From NCBI RefSeq assembly GCF_900129965.1, contig NZ_FQXM01000014.1, forward strand, positions 1-64,000: a stretch of 64,000 bases of DNA, given 5' to 3'. This DNA comes from Clostridium grantii DSM 8605 (lineage in GTDB: Bacteria > Bacillota > Clostridia > Clostridiales > Clostridiaceae). Numbering within the stretch: the stretch's first letter is position 1; each line of letters begins with the position of its first letter. Made by a program: the position numbers and the translations under genes. The notes under the pieces were generated by a model, which was not told the DNA's origin, did not search any database, and saw only the letters and a list, made by a program, of their open reading frames with translations. Positions 56,019 through 63,966 of this stretch are shown one piece after another.

Positions 56019-56951
56019 TTAAAATATAATATTTGATAAAAATATTACTATGGTCAAAGTTACACTACAAAGCAAAGTTGTAGTTATAACCACTTGCGCC
56101 GCAAAATCCGGTTCATTATCAAATTCTACTGCAATTAATACTGCATTAATAGCTGTTGGCACAGAGCTTGAAATTAAAAGAGTTTTAGCCATTACCTCAT
56201 CCATATTCATGAATTTTATTAGAATAAAGGCTATGACTGGTGCACAACAAAGTCTCATAAAAGTTGCAAGATAAACATCAATATTAGAAAAATGAAATTT
56301 CGTCATTGAAAGTTGAATTCCTAATGTTATCAAAGCAATTGGCACTAAACCATTCCTCAAATATACTAATGCAGGCCATATAAAAAAGGATGAAATATTT
56401 ATATGAAAATACTTAAAAACAATAACTAAAAATATTGCATATAAGGAAGGCATAGAAATTATTTTTTTCAGTGTTTCCTTAATGCTTAATTGTCCTAATC
56501 CAGCATTAAAAAAGCCTACCGTATAAGTAATTATATTTTGTACCATCAATACCATTATTTGAATAGCTGCTGCATATCCAAGATAAGGTGAGTCTTTAAA
56601 AACTAAAGCAATTAATGGAACTCCAAAATTACCTGAATTGTATAAAATCATTGTATTCATAAAATTTGCATTTATAGATTTATTTTGCTTTCTAAATATC
56701 CCCACCACAAAGGTAAGTAAATATGATATAAGAAATAATAAAAATGCAAATAAAAGAACTTTCACTAACTTTAAATCAATATTTGTTTCTGATAAAGATA
56801 CGAATATAAAAGATGGAACAAATAAGTAAAAATTAATTTTGCTTAAAGTTTTAATATCTATATTCTGTGTTTTCCCTAAAATAGAACCCAAAAAAATTAT
56901 AAAGAAAATTGGTGCGATATTATTTGTAATTATAAATATAAAAATATTCAT
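56019..56951 (-). CDS. AEC-family transporter
   Basis: This auxin-efflux-carrier family permease has 310 residues and ten predicted membrane segments in two bundles of five. Landmarks are IFLGSILGKTQNID, the MILYNSGNFGVPL helix and SSVPTAINAVLIA near the C-terminus. Bacterial members export or exchange carboxylates such as malate. Substrate is unknown. It follows the GH5-like gene with a 28-base gap, so both may share a transcript. Confidence 0.88.
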   Translation of the reverse strand: MNIFIFIITNNIAPIFFIIFLGSILGKTQNIDIKTLSKINFYLFVPSFIFVSLSETNIDLKLVKVLLFAFLLFLISYLLTFVVGIFRKQNKSINANFMNTMILYNSGNFGVPLIALVFKDSPYLGYAAAIQIMVLMVQNIITYTVGFFNAGLGQLSIKETLKKIISMPSLYAIFLVIVFKYFHINISSFFIWPALVYLRNGLVPIALITLGIQLSMTKFHFSNIDVYLATFMRLCCAPVIAFILIKFMNMDEVMAKTLLISSSVPTAINAVLIAVEFDNEPDFAAQVVITTTLLCSVTLTIVIFLSNIIF

Positions 56952-56979
56952 TTTCGTAAATCCCTTCTAGGAAAGTTGG

Positions 56980-58245
56980 TTATTTTACCAACACCTCTTT
57001 TTTCACAATTTCACCATTTAATAGATAAATAATAGCCTGCCATTTTTCGATTCCTTCTGTAGATTCAATTGCTTCTTGCAACCAATTATGTTTATAATTA
57101 ACCATAAAGGGATCGTCATACGCTATATCAATAAGTTCTTCATTTCTGTAAAACTCCACATAATTTATTTTTTCAGGATATAAACTTGATAATCTTACCC
57201 ATCTTTTATTTTCAAAAATCATATTTGGTTCTAATCCTTGTAAATAAAATTCTTCTTCTTTAGGTATCTCTTCTAATTTAATGCCTATTCCCATAGCCAT
57301 TCTATGAGCAAAAAAATTATCTTCTCCTTTTAAAACGCTCCAATAAGTTGGTGGCTCTTGCTTTGTCATATTATTGTAATATCCCCAAGACACTCCTGCT
57401 TTAAATGAAACTTCAAGTTGACTTATTGCTTGTGAATCTTCATTACATAAAATTGGTTTTATAGGTTTAATAGCTTTCGCTTTTTTTATAAGATTATAGT
57501 ATTGTTGTCTTGTTTGTCCATTTCCATGAATTAAAATTATATCAGAAGCCTCAGCAATTATTTCACTAAAATATCCCCCTGTTCCACTACATCCAACAGG
57601 TATTCCTCCTGATTCTCTTTGTGCTATTTTTATTAAATCAACAACCCCTTTTTCAGTGTAAAGCACAGGATGAACTTTGAAATCCCATATATCATGTTCA
57701 TTAGCAATTTCAATAATTACATTAGTAAATTTTAAATCTTTTATCCAATTAGAAACTTGTTTAACTGCATTAATAACGGCTTTATCATCTTTTAAATGTC
57801 TTGTTTGAGCACCATAAAAGCAACTAACAATAACTATCATTCCTAGTTTATCTGCTGCTTTAATTAAGCTTTCCATTCTACTTAGATATGCTTTATCTAT
57901 ACTTGTACCATTTTCTCCATAAGGATTGTTGTTAATAGAATAGTTATTTATTGTACAACAAGGCCCTCCCCCTTGAAAACCTACTGTAAATGCTCTTAGT
58001 CCGTAACTATACCACATAGGAAGAGCTTTAATCAAATCCTCTGTATTTTTTTCTGGATCAAAAACAGTAGCTCCAAATCTGGCGTATCTTTCTCTATTAT
58101 TTACATCATCAAAAACACCTTGAATAAATCTAGCATTCATAAGTAATCCGTGAGCCTGCGGAAGAGAATCAGGAATTTCGCTATACACTAGTTTGTTATT
58201 AATTAAAAACTTGTTTTCTTTAATAGATAAAATTGTTTCTGACAT
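56980..58245 (-). CDS. Cytoplasmic GH5-like (clan A) glycosidase-related protein
   Basis: I cannot assign a named family. The 421-residue protein has a central TIM-barrel pattern like GH5-type enzymes. A candidate acid/base E183 lies in VIIEIANEHD and a candidate nucleophile E269 in KPILCNEDSQ, with an HGNGQT loop between. About 90 C-terminal residues form a beta-rich domain (VEFYRNEELIDIAYDDPF). There is no signal peptide. The start is ATG 58245 after AGGAGGG; the longer in-frame start at 58335 lacks a ribosome site. It is adjacent to an AEC transporter. Substrate is unknown; a small glycoside or an unusual amidase cannot be excluded. Confidence 0.6.
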   Translation of the reverse strand: MSETILSIKENKFLINNKLVYSEIPDSLPQAHGLLMNARFIQGVFDDVNNRERYARFGATVFDPEKNTEDLIKALPMWYSYGLRAFTVGFQGGGPCCTINNYSINNNPYGENGTSIDKAYLSRMESLIKAADKLGMIVIVSCFYGAQTRHLKDDKAVINAVKQVSNWIKDLKFTNVIIEIANEHDIWDFKVHPVLYTEKGVVDLIKIAQRESGGIPVGCSGTGGYFSEIIAEASDIILIHGNGQTRQQYYNLIKKAKAIKPIKPILCNEDSQAISQLEVSFKAGVSWGYYNNMTKQEPPTYWSVLKGEDNFFAHRMAMGIGIKLEEIPKEEEFYLQGLEPNMIFENKRWVRLSSLYPEKINYVEFYRNEELIDIAYDDPFMVNYKHNWLQEAIESTEGIEKWQAIIYLLNGEIVKKEVLVK

Positions 58246-58425
58246 TTTAAACCCTCCTAGAATATGTTTTATAATTATATCTTCAAATTTCACTTTCGTA
58301 TATAGGCTATCATACATCCTACCTTTGGTCAACAATAAAATATTTTTTTTGCTGTATTTGTTTATTCTGTGTATAATATTGTATATATAATATTATATAA
58401 ATTAAACTTTTAAGGGGATATTACT

Positions 58426-59115
58426 ATGAATGAACTGTCTAATAATTTTATATACACCGCTTTAGGTGATGATTTAAGTAGCTTATTACCTTCTTTCATA
58501 TTTTATGGATTTCCTTATCGAATTTGCAGATATTTTAAACAAAATAACTTTAAAGTTGAATTTCATAATTTTGCAAAACCCAAATTTACTAGTAACGATT
58601 TATTTTTTCAATTAAGGTCAAATTTTGAAATAAGGCAGCAAATCAAAAAATCCAATGTATTAACCCTAAGTATAGGAGCTAATAATTTATTACTTGGTGT
58701 AAATGAAACTTATACTGATATTAACGGAAAATCAGTAAAAAAAAGCATAGAAAGTTTTAAAGAAGATTGGAATTTTATTTTATATTTTATTCGCAATTGC
58801 ATAGGTTCTAAAGCAACCATATATATAATGACCATCTATAACCCTTTTAATACAAAAGACCCAAATTTCACTGTAGCAGATTATTATATACAATTAGCAA
58901 ATAGCATTATAAAAGATGAATTTTGGATTAAAACCTATGATTACAAGATTGTAGATGTATATGAATCTTTTAAATTTAGTAGTAAAAACAACTTTACATT
59001 TTTTGAAACCTATTTAAGAGAACCTTATCCCACTTTTACTGGAAATAAAATAATAGCTGAAGAATTTATATCCCAAATCAAATCTCAGATAATTAGCCCT
59101 AGTTTCTTTTCATAA
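58426..59115 (+). CDS. SGNH/GDSL-hydrolase-like protein with a degenerate active site
   Basis: This 229-residue protein aligns by eye with GDSL/SGNH hydrolases, but each catalytic block is altered. Block I reads TALGDDLSS, with Asp at residue 16 where the nucleophile Ser should be. Block III reads LSIGANNLLL in place of GxND. Block V reads REPYPTFTGNKIIAEEF, with Tyr in place of the catalytic His of DxxHP. There is no signal peptide. It starts after AAGGGG and has its own terminator. It is probably a binding or structural protein, or a decaying gene whose frame is still open. Confidence 0.65.
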   Translation: MNELSNNFIYTALGDDLSSLLPSFIFYGFPYRICRYFKQNNFKVEFHNFAKPKFTSNDLFFQLRSNFEIRQQIKKSNVLTLSIGANNLLLGVNETYTDINGKSVKKSIESFKEDWNFILYFIRNCIGSKATIYIMTIYNPFNTKDPNFTVADYYIQLANSIIKDEFWIKTYDYKIVDVYESFKFSSKNNFTFFETYLREPYPTFTGNKIIAEEFISQIKSQIISPSFFS

Positions 59116-59153
59116 TTTTTTAAAATCAAAATTCTTAGTACTATTTAAATAAT

Positions 59154-59203
59154 AAAAGCTATGAATTTTTTATATATTAATCATAAAAAAATTCATAGCT
59201 TTT
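59154..59203. terminator. Bidirectional terminator
   Basis: Perfect 18-bp arms (59154-59171 and 59186-59203), T-rich on both sides, between the SGNH-like gene and the small basic protein gene. Confidence 0.9.
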
Positions 59204-59231
59204 TAGTTAAAACAATTAAATCAATAGAATT

Positions 59232-59387
59232 TTAAACTCTATTATTAGACCCACCACTTCTTTGGTTTCTTTTTTCTTTGGACCCAGAAGTAATTTTCTT
59301 ACCTGGAATTTGTTTTTCTTTTTTATTTTGTTGTCCATTTCTTTTCTCTATTAGCTTTTTCATCATTTCTATACTTTTTTCTGACAT
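59232..59387 (-). CDS. Small basic protein, 51 residues
   Basis: This short reading frame has a good ribosome site (AAGGGAG, six bases before ATG). It encodes a protein rich in Lys, Arg, Gln and Asn: an N-terminal amphipathic start MSEKSIEMMKKLIEKR, then a low-complexity basic tail ending GGSNNRV. Net charge is strongly positive, suggesting nucleic acid or ribosome binding. It lies 115 bases after the YdbC gene with no terminator between, so both may be on one transcript. I do not recognise the family. Confidence 0.6.
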   Translation of the reverse strand: MSEKSIEMMKKLIEKRNGQQNKKEKQIPGKKITSGSKEKRNQRSGGSNNRV

Positions 59388-59502
59388 AAAATACTCCCTT
59401 CAATAAATCAATTTAATTTATATTATTTATAGTACTCAATTATATCATGATTGTCATTTTGATGATATAAATAAAATGAATAGTAATAATATTTTTTACT
59501 AT

Positions 59503-59742
59503 TTATTCAACTTTCAATTCATCTAAATCAATAGCATTTAAAATCTCTTTAAGTTTTTTTAACTCTTCTTTATTTAAAGTGATTCCTTTTCCCATTTTCT
59601 CATGCTTTTCATCCCACTCTCGAATATCCACTTTTGGCTTTTTGTTATTCCAAGTCATTACATTAACCTCACGTGTCCAGCCTTTGTTGCTTTCAGATAT
59701 TGTTCCTAAATTTTCTTTAATATCAAATTTAAAATCTGCCAT
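59503..59742 (-). CDS. YdbC/PC4-like single-stranded DNA-binding protein
   Basis: This 79-residue protein matches the YdbC family (PC4 fold). Landmarks are FKFDIKENLGTISESNKGWT, the MTWNNKKPKVDIREW beta-strand and a C-terminal helix LNKEELKKLKEIL. Lactococcal YdbC is a dimeric ssDNA-binding protein, and a role in transcription or DNA repair is presumed. It starts after AGGAG. A 130-bp MITE-like repeat lies in its leader. Confidence 0.88.
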   Translation of the reverse strand: MADFKFDIKENLGTISESNKGWTREVNVMTWNNKKPKVDIREWDEKHEKMGKGITLNKEELKKLKEILNAIDLDELKVE

Positions 59743-59796
59743 TTTATTACTCCTTCTTACATTAATTTATGTTTTCCTTTTATAATTTTTATCATT

Positions 59797-59926
59797 ATAG
59801 GTATCCCAGTTCAACTATTAATTTATACGTGTCCAAAACTCCTAGAAACATGGAGATTTATAAAACTAGTTGATACGTCTAGTTTTTAGTATAAGTATAA
59901 ATTAAGTTTCACAGTGGAATCCCTAT
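59797..59926 (-). mobile_element. MITE-like intergenic repeat, copy 4 (130 bp, longest)
   Basis: Read on the minus strand it starts ATAGGGATTCCACTGTGAAA and ends TAGTTGAACTGGGATACCTA plus T. Its interior includes the segment shared with copy 1 (CTCCATGTTTCTAGGAG) plus about 30 extra bases forming AAAACTAG-N9-CTAGTTTT. It is flanked by TA. It lies in the YdbC leader between promoter and start codon. This is the most complete copy in the window. Confidence 0.82.
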
Positions 59927-59938
59927 AAAATCAAATTT

Positions 59939-59967
59939 ATCTTATCACGAATTCCTTTGGGAATCAA
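59939..59967 (-). promoter_or_regulatory. YdbC gene promoter
   Basis: On the minus strand, TTGATT (59962-59967), 17-base spacer, TAAGAT (59939-59944). Together with copy 4 and the TSUP terminator this accounts for most of 59743-60096. Confidence 0.5.
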
Positions 59968-60017
59968 CGTATCAATTAAACAAATAATTTATTTTGATAA
60001 AAAAAACATTTTATACT

Positions 60018-60053
60018 TAAAAAGCATGTAGGCAATCTGTTTGCTTACATGCT
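60018..60053 (-). terminator. Terminator of the TSUP gene
   Basis: 13-bp stem with one G-U (60023-60035 and 60041-60053), then TTTTTAA on the minus strand. Confidence 0.88.
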
Positions 60054-60096
60054 AAATAAATATTCTACTTCTTGAGATTCACTTTTGTAAATCTAT

Positions 60097-60885
60097 CTAT
60101 ATTACTAAAAATTTAACCATATTGAAAATATTAATTCCTATAATCACAACCATTAATCCAATAAATAGTTTATCAACCACATTATCTGAAATTTTCTTAT
60201 TCACATGTCCACCTATCATTCCACCCACAACTCCTGCAAACACCATAAGCCCCAAAACAATGAAACTTATTTCCGGAATATTTCCTTTTAGCACAGATTG
60301 TATAAAACTAGATAATTGAGAAAACATTATAATATATAATGAATTTGCAGCTGCTTTTTTCGTTGTCATTGAGAAAAAGAAAAATAGAACAGTAAGATTA
60401 ATAGGTCCTCCTCCAATTCCTAAGAATGAAGAAATGGTTCCTAACCCAAATCCTATAATAATAGATATGGCAGCACTTTCGATTTTTTTAGTTTTTATTT
60501 TTTTTGCATTCAAACTGTAAAGCAGAGTACCAAAAGTAACAAGAATTAATAAGGCAGCTTGTACAGCTCCTAGATGATTTTGGTTTTCAAATAATTGGAG
60601 AAGAAAATCAAATATAACTTTTCCAAACAAACCACCTATTACTGCACCTATTGCAAGAGGTGTACAAGATTTTAAGTCAACAATACCTTTATTACTTTTT
60701 TGATTTCGAAAAACAGAAATAAGTGACATTGATAGAACAGTGCACCCCGAAAGAAAACTTACACTAGCAACACTCATTGTCCCTGTAGCATCCAGTACAG
60801 GTTTAATAATAACGCCACCACCTATACCACATATGCCCCCAATAACTGAGGCTAAAAGGCTCACTAAAAAATAAACTAAATACAT
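60097..60885 (-). CDS. TSUP-family transporter (TauE/SafE)
   Basis: This membrane permease of the sulfite exporter TauE/SafE family has 262 residues and about eight membrane segments. The two family repeats are visible: GGICGIGGGVIIKPVLDATG near the N-terminus and GFGLGTISSFLGIGGGPINL after the middle. Substrates of the family include sulfite, sulfoacetate and other small organosulfur anions. Its promoter carries the same operator-like sequence as that of the neighbouring ROK regulator, so control by that regulator is likely. Confidence 0.9.
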   Translation of the reverse strand: MYLVYFLVSLLASVIGGICGIGGGVIIKPVLDATGTMSVASVSFLSGCTVLSMSLISVFRNQKSNKGIVDLKSCTPLAIGAVIGGLFGKVIFDFLLQLFENQNHLGAVQAALLILVTFGTLLYSLNAKKIKTKKIESAAISIIIGFGLGTISSFLGIGGGPINLTVLFFFFSMTTKKAAANSLYIIMFSQLSSFIQSVLKGNIPEISFIVLGLMVFAGVVGGMIGGHVNKKISDNVVDKLFIGLMVVIIGINIFNMVKFLVI

Positions 60886-60930
60886 AATTTAAACTCCTTT
60901 TCTTTGATTAGTATTTTATAACTTTAATAT

Positions 60931-60970
60931 ATATAATCACCTTATGACCATTTTGGTTAAAAGTGTATAA
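60931..60970 (-). promoter_or_regulatory. TSUP promoter with candidate ROK operator
   Basis: On the minus strand, TTAACC (60955-60960), 18-base spacer, TTATAT (60931-60936). The dyad TGACCA-TTT-TGGTTA (60945-60959, one mismatch) overlaps the -35 box. A 24-base block (60947-60970) matches 62348-62371 at 21 positions. Confidence 0.6.
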
Positions 60971-60982
60971 CAGTATCCTATT

Positions 60983-62185
60983 TTATGTACTTAAAAAATC
61001 ATTAATCACCATAACAGCTGCACCTATAGATATTGCATCTTCTCCAAAACTTCCTTCTTTATTAAAAAAAACTTGGCTATTTCCTCTAAGAAAATTTTTA
61101 CTATTAGCAACCTTTACACAAGTATCATAAAACAAAGAAGAACTCTTAATTAATGGGCCACTTAAAATAATTATATTTGGATTAAGCAAATTGATATAAT
61201 TCACAAGTCCCGCTCCCATAATACTTGCTGCTCCAATTATGATTTCTTTTGAAAGAGAATCTTTTTCTTCCGCAGCTTTTGTAATATCTTTATAATTTAT
61301 TTCATGCAAGGCTTTATGAATTTTAGTTATTCTTCCTTTCTTTACTTCAGCTGTGAACTTTCTAGTTACTGCTTTAATAGAGGAATAACACTCTATACAT
61401 CCATAATTTCCACAACTACACAAATCCCCATCCACATCAATAACCATATGGCCAAATGCATCCTCTCCATCATTTATGGATCTTATAATAACACCTGAAG
61501 TTATTGTTCCAGTTCTTATACCAATACCGCAGTTAAAATAAGCAATATTATTCATTCCCTTGCCTACACCTAAAATATATTCAGCAAGAACAGCCGTATT
61601 TGAGCCATTATCAATGAAAACTGGAAAATCAAAGTTTTCTTCAAACATACTTTTTATTGGAACATTAAGCCAACCTATTGATTCAAAATTAACTGGATTT
61701 TTTATTATGCCTTTTTCTCGATCTATTGGCCCAACAGTGCCTATTCCAAGCCCTAAGATTTTATTATGTGGTATATCAAAGTCATTTAAAGTTTTTGAAA
61801 TTACTTCTGTAAGCTTTTGAATAGTAATTTCAGGGGAAGTACTTTCATCCATAATAAATCTTTCTTTACAAATAATATTCATTTTCATGTTAACTAAAAT
61901 TATTTGTGTATATGTTCTTGATATATCTATACCAAATATATAAAAAGAATCTTCTTTAATACCATATAACGTTGGTTTTCTTCCTCCTGAAGATTCTCCT
62001 ACGCCAATTTGTTCTATTAAATCAAACTCTTCTAAAGGCTCCAAAAACCTATTTAATGTTGTTAATTTCATTTTTGTTATCTTAAGAATTTCATTTTTTG
62101 TTGTAGCTCCACTTTTAATAATAATATCTAAAATTCTTTTGCTATCAGCATTTAATTTATTAAAATTCATTCTCAAATCCTTCAT
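60983..62185 (-). CDS. ROK-family transcriptional regulator (NagC/XylR type)
   Basis: This 400-residue protein has an N-terminal winged helix (about 10-70; TTKNEILKITKMKLTTLNRFLEPLEEF) and a ROK sugar-kinase-like domain. The ROK zinc motif is CSCGNYGCIEC, and FIDNGSNTAVLAEYI and GIGIRTGTITSGVI are typical family blocks. The phosphate-binding DxGxT of active kinases is FGIDISRTYTQIIL. It acts as a repressor responding to a sugar. The promoter carries an operator-like sequence also found at the TSUP promoter, consistent with autoregulation. The leader contains two tandem MITE-like repeats. Confidence 0.9.
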   Translation of the reverse strand: MKDLRMNFNKLNADSKRILDIIIKSGATTKNEILKITKMKLTTLNRFLEPLEEFDLIEQIGVGESSGGRKPTLYGIKEDSFYIFGIDISRTYTQIILVNMKMNIICKERFIMDESTSPEITIQKLTEVISKTLNDFDIPHNKILGLGIGTVGPIDREKGIIKNPVNFESIGWLNVPIKSMFEENFDFPVFIDNGSNTAVLAEYILGVGKGMNNIAYFNCGIGIRTGTITSGVIIRSINDGEDAFGHMVIDVDGDLCSCGNYGCIECYSSIKAVTRKFTAEVKKGRITKIHKALHEINYKDITKAAEEKDSLSKEIIIGAASIMGAGLVNYINLLNPNIIILSGPLIKSSSLFYDTCVKVANSKNFLRGNSQVFFNKEGSFGEDAISIGAAVMVINDFLST

Positions 62186-62201
62186 AATAAACTCCTTTTA
62201 T

Positions 62202-62251
62202 CTAGGGATCCCACTATGAAACTTAATTAATAGTTGAACTGGGATACCTAT
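62202..62251 (+). mobile_element. MITE-like intergenic repeat, copy 5a (50 bp)
   Basis: It starts CTAGGGATCCCACTATGAAA and ends AGTTGAACTGGGATACCTAT, with almost no interior. It is in tandem with copy 5b, sharing a TA at the junction. Confidence 0.75.
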
Positions 62252-62315
62252 AGATATTCCATTGTGAAACTTACTTTATACTTGTTTAAAGTAATAGTTG
62301 AGCCAGGATACCTAT
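62250..62315 (+). mobile_element. MITE-like intergenic repeat, copy 5b (66 bp)
   Basis: It starts ATAGATATTCCATTGTGAAA and ends AGTTGAGCCAGGATACCTAT. The ends differ from copy 5a by several substitutions, so this is not a recent tandem duplication. Both sit in the ROK gene leader. Confidence 0.75.
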
Positions 62316-62331
62316 AAATCATCTTCAATTA

Positions 62332-62371
62332 ATTATATATGATTATAACCATTTTGGCAATAAGTGTATAA
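62332..62371 (-). promoter_or_regulatory. ROK gene promoter with candidate operator
   Basis: On the minus strand, TTGCCA (62355-62360), 17-base spacer, TATAAT (62332-62337). The dyad TAACCA-TTT-TGGCAA (62346-62360) covers the -35 box. The start codon is about 145 bases further on because of the inserted repeats. Confidence 0.65.
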
Positions 62372-62391
62372 ATTTAGCGATTAAATTCAAC

Positions 62392-63966
62392 TTAGTGTTT
62401 CTTTTTTCTTCTTTCCCGTCTTTTTCTTTTTATCCTTCTTGATCTAAGAGTGTTATTTTTCACTTTTCTTTTTCTAAATAAATTAATAAATATTGTAGCT
62501 TTATTTAATTTGATCTCTTTATAAAAATTTAAATTATCTGCTATAAAAACAAATATACCTTGCTCTTTTTTTATATACAATGGTTGCAAAGCAAAAGTGT
62601 TATAACTAATTTTTTTCATAAACTTAAAAAGTATAATTGCTCCAATACAAAATGCACTAAATGTTCCTACTACAAAACCATAGCCATAATAACTTATTCC
62701 TTTATCTTTAAAAAACCATGTAAAAGCTGTATTAAATACAAAAAAGGAGACAGAAACCAAAAGAGCTCTTTTTCTAATTTCAAAGTACAAAAGCACAAGA
62801 ATTATTAAAAGAATAAAAATATTAAAAAGCGCTCCTATTGAAGTTACTCTAAAAATATTTCTAATTAAAGAATTAACATTTAAAAATTTAAAAATATATT
62901 TTGAAAGCAAAATTATTGTTAAGCTTATCAATCCTTGTACTTCAAATGTATAGATAAGTTGATTAAATAACACATCTTTCATTTTATTCTCAGCTAGCTT
63001 TATTTCCTTAAAAGTTCCTTTTTTATTTGCTAATCCGAAATAATTCTTATAGTAGCTATAAAAATCTGTTTCTACAGACACCAAAAACAAAACCATGGTA
63101 GGTATAATTGTAAGATAAGCCAAAAAAACAGCATTATCATATAAGGGTGAAAAATGGTATGTTTCAAAGGTTTCTATACCAAATTCACTAAACCACATGA
63201 TGATGTTATCTGCCCATAAACCAAGAGTGTAAAATAATCCAATAAAAAACAAACTACTGTATTTGCTTAAATATCTTATAAAATCGTATTCCATTTCGTT
63301 ACCAAAATAAAAAGTAGATAAAAAATTGTACATCAATATAACAAAAGTTAAACTAATACCCATAAGATATGAAAAAAGTAAATTAGCTGACATTATAATC
63401 GTTGTAAATTCTAAGGGTTTTTTTAGTAAATAAAAAGCTAAAGCAAAGGTTAAAAGACCTCCACTTATATAAGCTTTTGCTATTAACTCGTAATTCTTTA
63501 CAGCGCTTAAATAAACCATCAATATCCATATCATAGATATAATCACAAATGTGTATATAGCCATAAACTTATAGGAGTTAGGTAAGGGCTTGCCCCAGTA
63601 AAATGCTACTGCAATTAATAAACTTAAGAAAAATATTATCTTATTTAATCCAATAAAGGATGGACGGATATACTTATATTCTTTAACATATAATTTATCG
63701 GATATATATCTGGTAATAATAAATTGCCAAGGAGCAGTTAATATTTGAGAAAACACAAAACTGTATACAATTGTTCCAGAAAACAAATCTTTTTCTTGTC
63801 CTGATACTCCTTGAATTTCCATAATAAAAAAAAGTAAGTTTACTGTTATAACACTTGAAAGCCATGGTCCTGCTGATACTAAGGCTGAGTATAAATAGGC
63901 TTTACTTCTATTTGTAAAAGATTCCTCTTTAAATATTTTTTTCAATTCAAAACCTATCCCAGCCAT
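62392..63966 (-). CDS. pelG: PelG-like exopolysaccharide membrane transporter
   Basis: This 524-residue integral membrane protein has about 12 segments and the PelG opening MAGIGFELKKIFKEESF. PelG is the inner-membrane MATE-like transporter of the Pel polysaccharide secretion machine, working with the glycosyltransferase PelF. In Gram-positive pel operons pelG comes last, after pelF, so pelF is probably just beyond the right edge. Beyond the last membrane segment (about residue 448) this copy has a soluble tail ending in 28 residues of mostly Arg and Lys. Usual PelG is about 460-480 residues. It starts after AAGGAAG. No terminator is obvious before the ROK promoter. Confidence 0.82.
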   Translation of the reverse strand: MAGIGFELKKIFKEESFTNRSKAYLYSALVSAGPWLSSVITVNLLFFIMEIQGVSGQEKDLFSGTIVYSFVFSQILTAPWQFIITRYISDKLYVKEYKYIRPSFIGLNKIIFFLSLLIAVAFYWGKPLPNSYKFMAIYTFVIISMIWILMVYLSAVKNYELIAKAYISGGLLTFALAFYLLKKPLEFTTIIMSANLLFSYLMGISLTFVILMYNFLSTFYFGNEMEYDFIRYLSKYSSLFFIGLFYTLGLWADNIIMWFSEFGIETFETYHFSPLYDNAVFLAYLTIIPTMVLFLVSVETDFYSYYKNYFGLANKKGTFKEIKLAENKMKDVLFNQLIYTFEVQGLISLTIILLSKYIFKFLNVNSLIRNIFRVTSIGALFNIFILLIILVLLYFEIRKRALLVSVSFFVFNTAFTWFFKDKGISYYGYGFVVGTFSAFCIGAIILFKFMKKISYNTFALQPLYIKKEQGIFVFIADNLNFYKEIKLNKATIFINLFRKRKVKNNTLRSRRIKRKRRERRKKKH

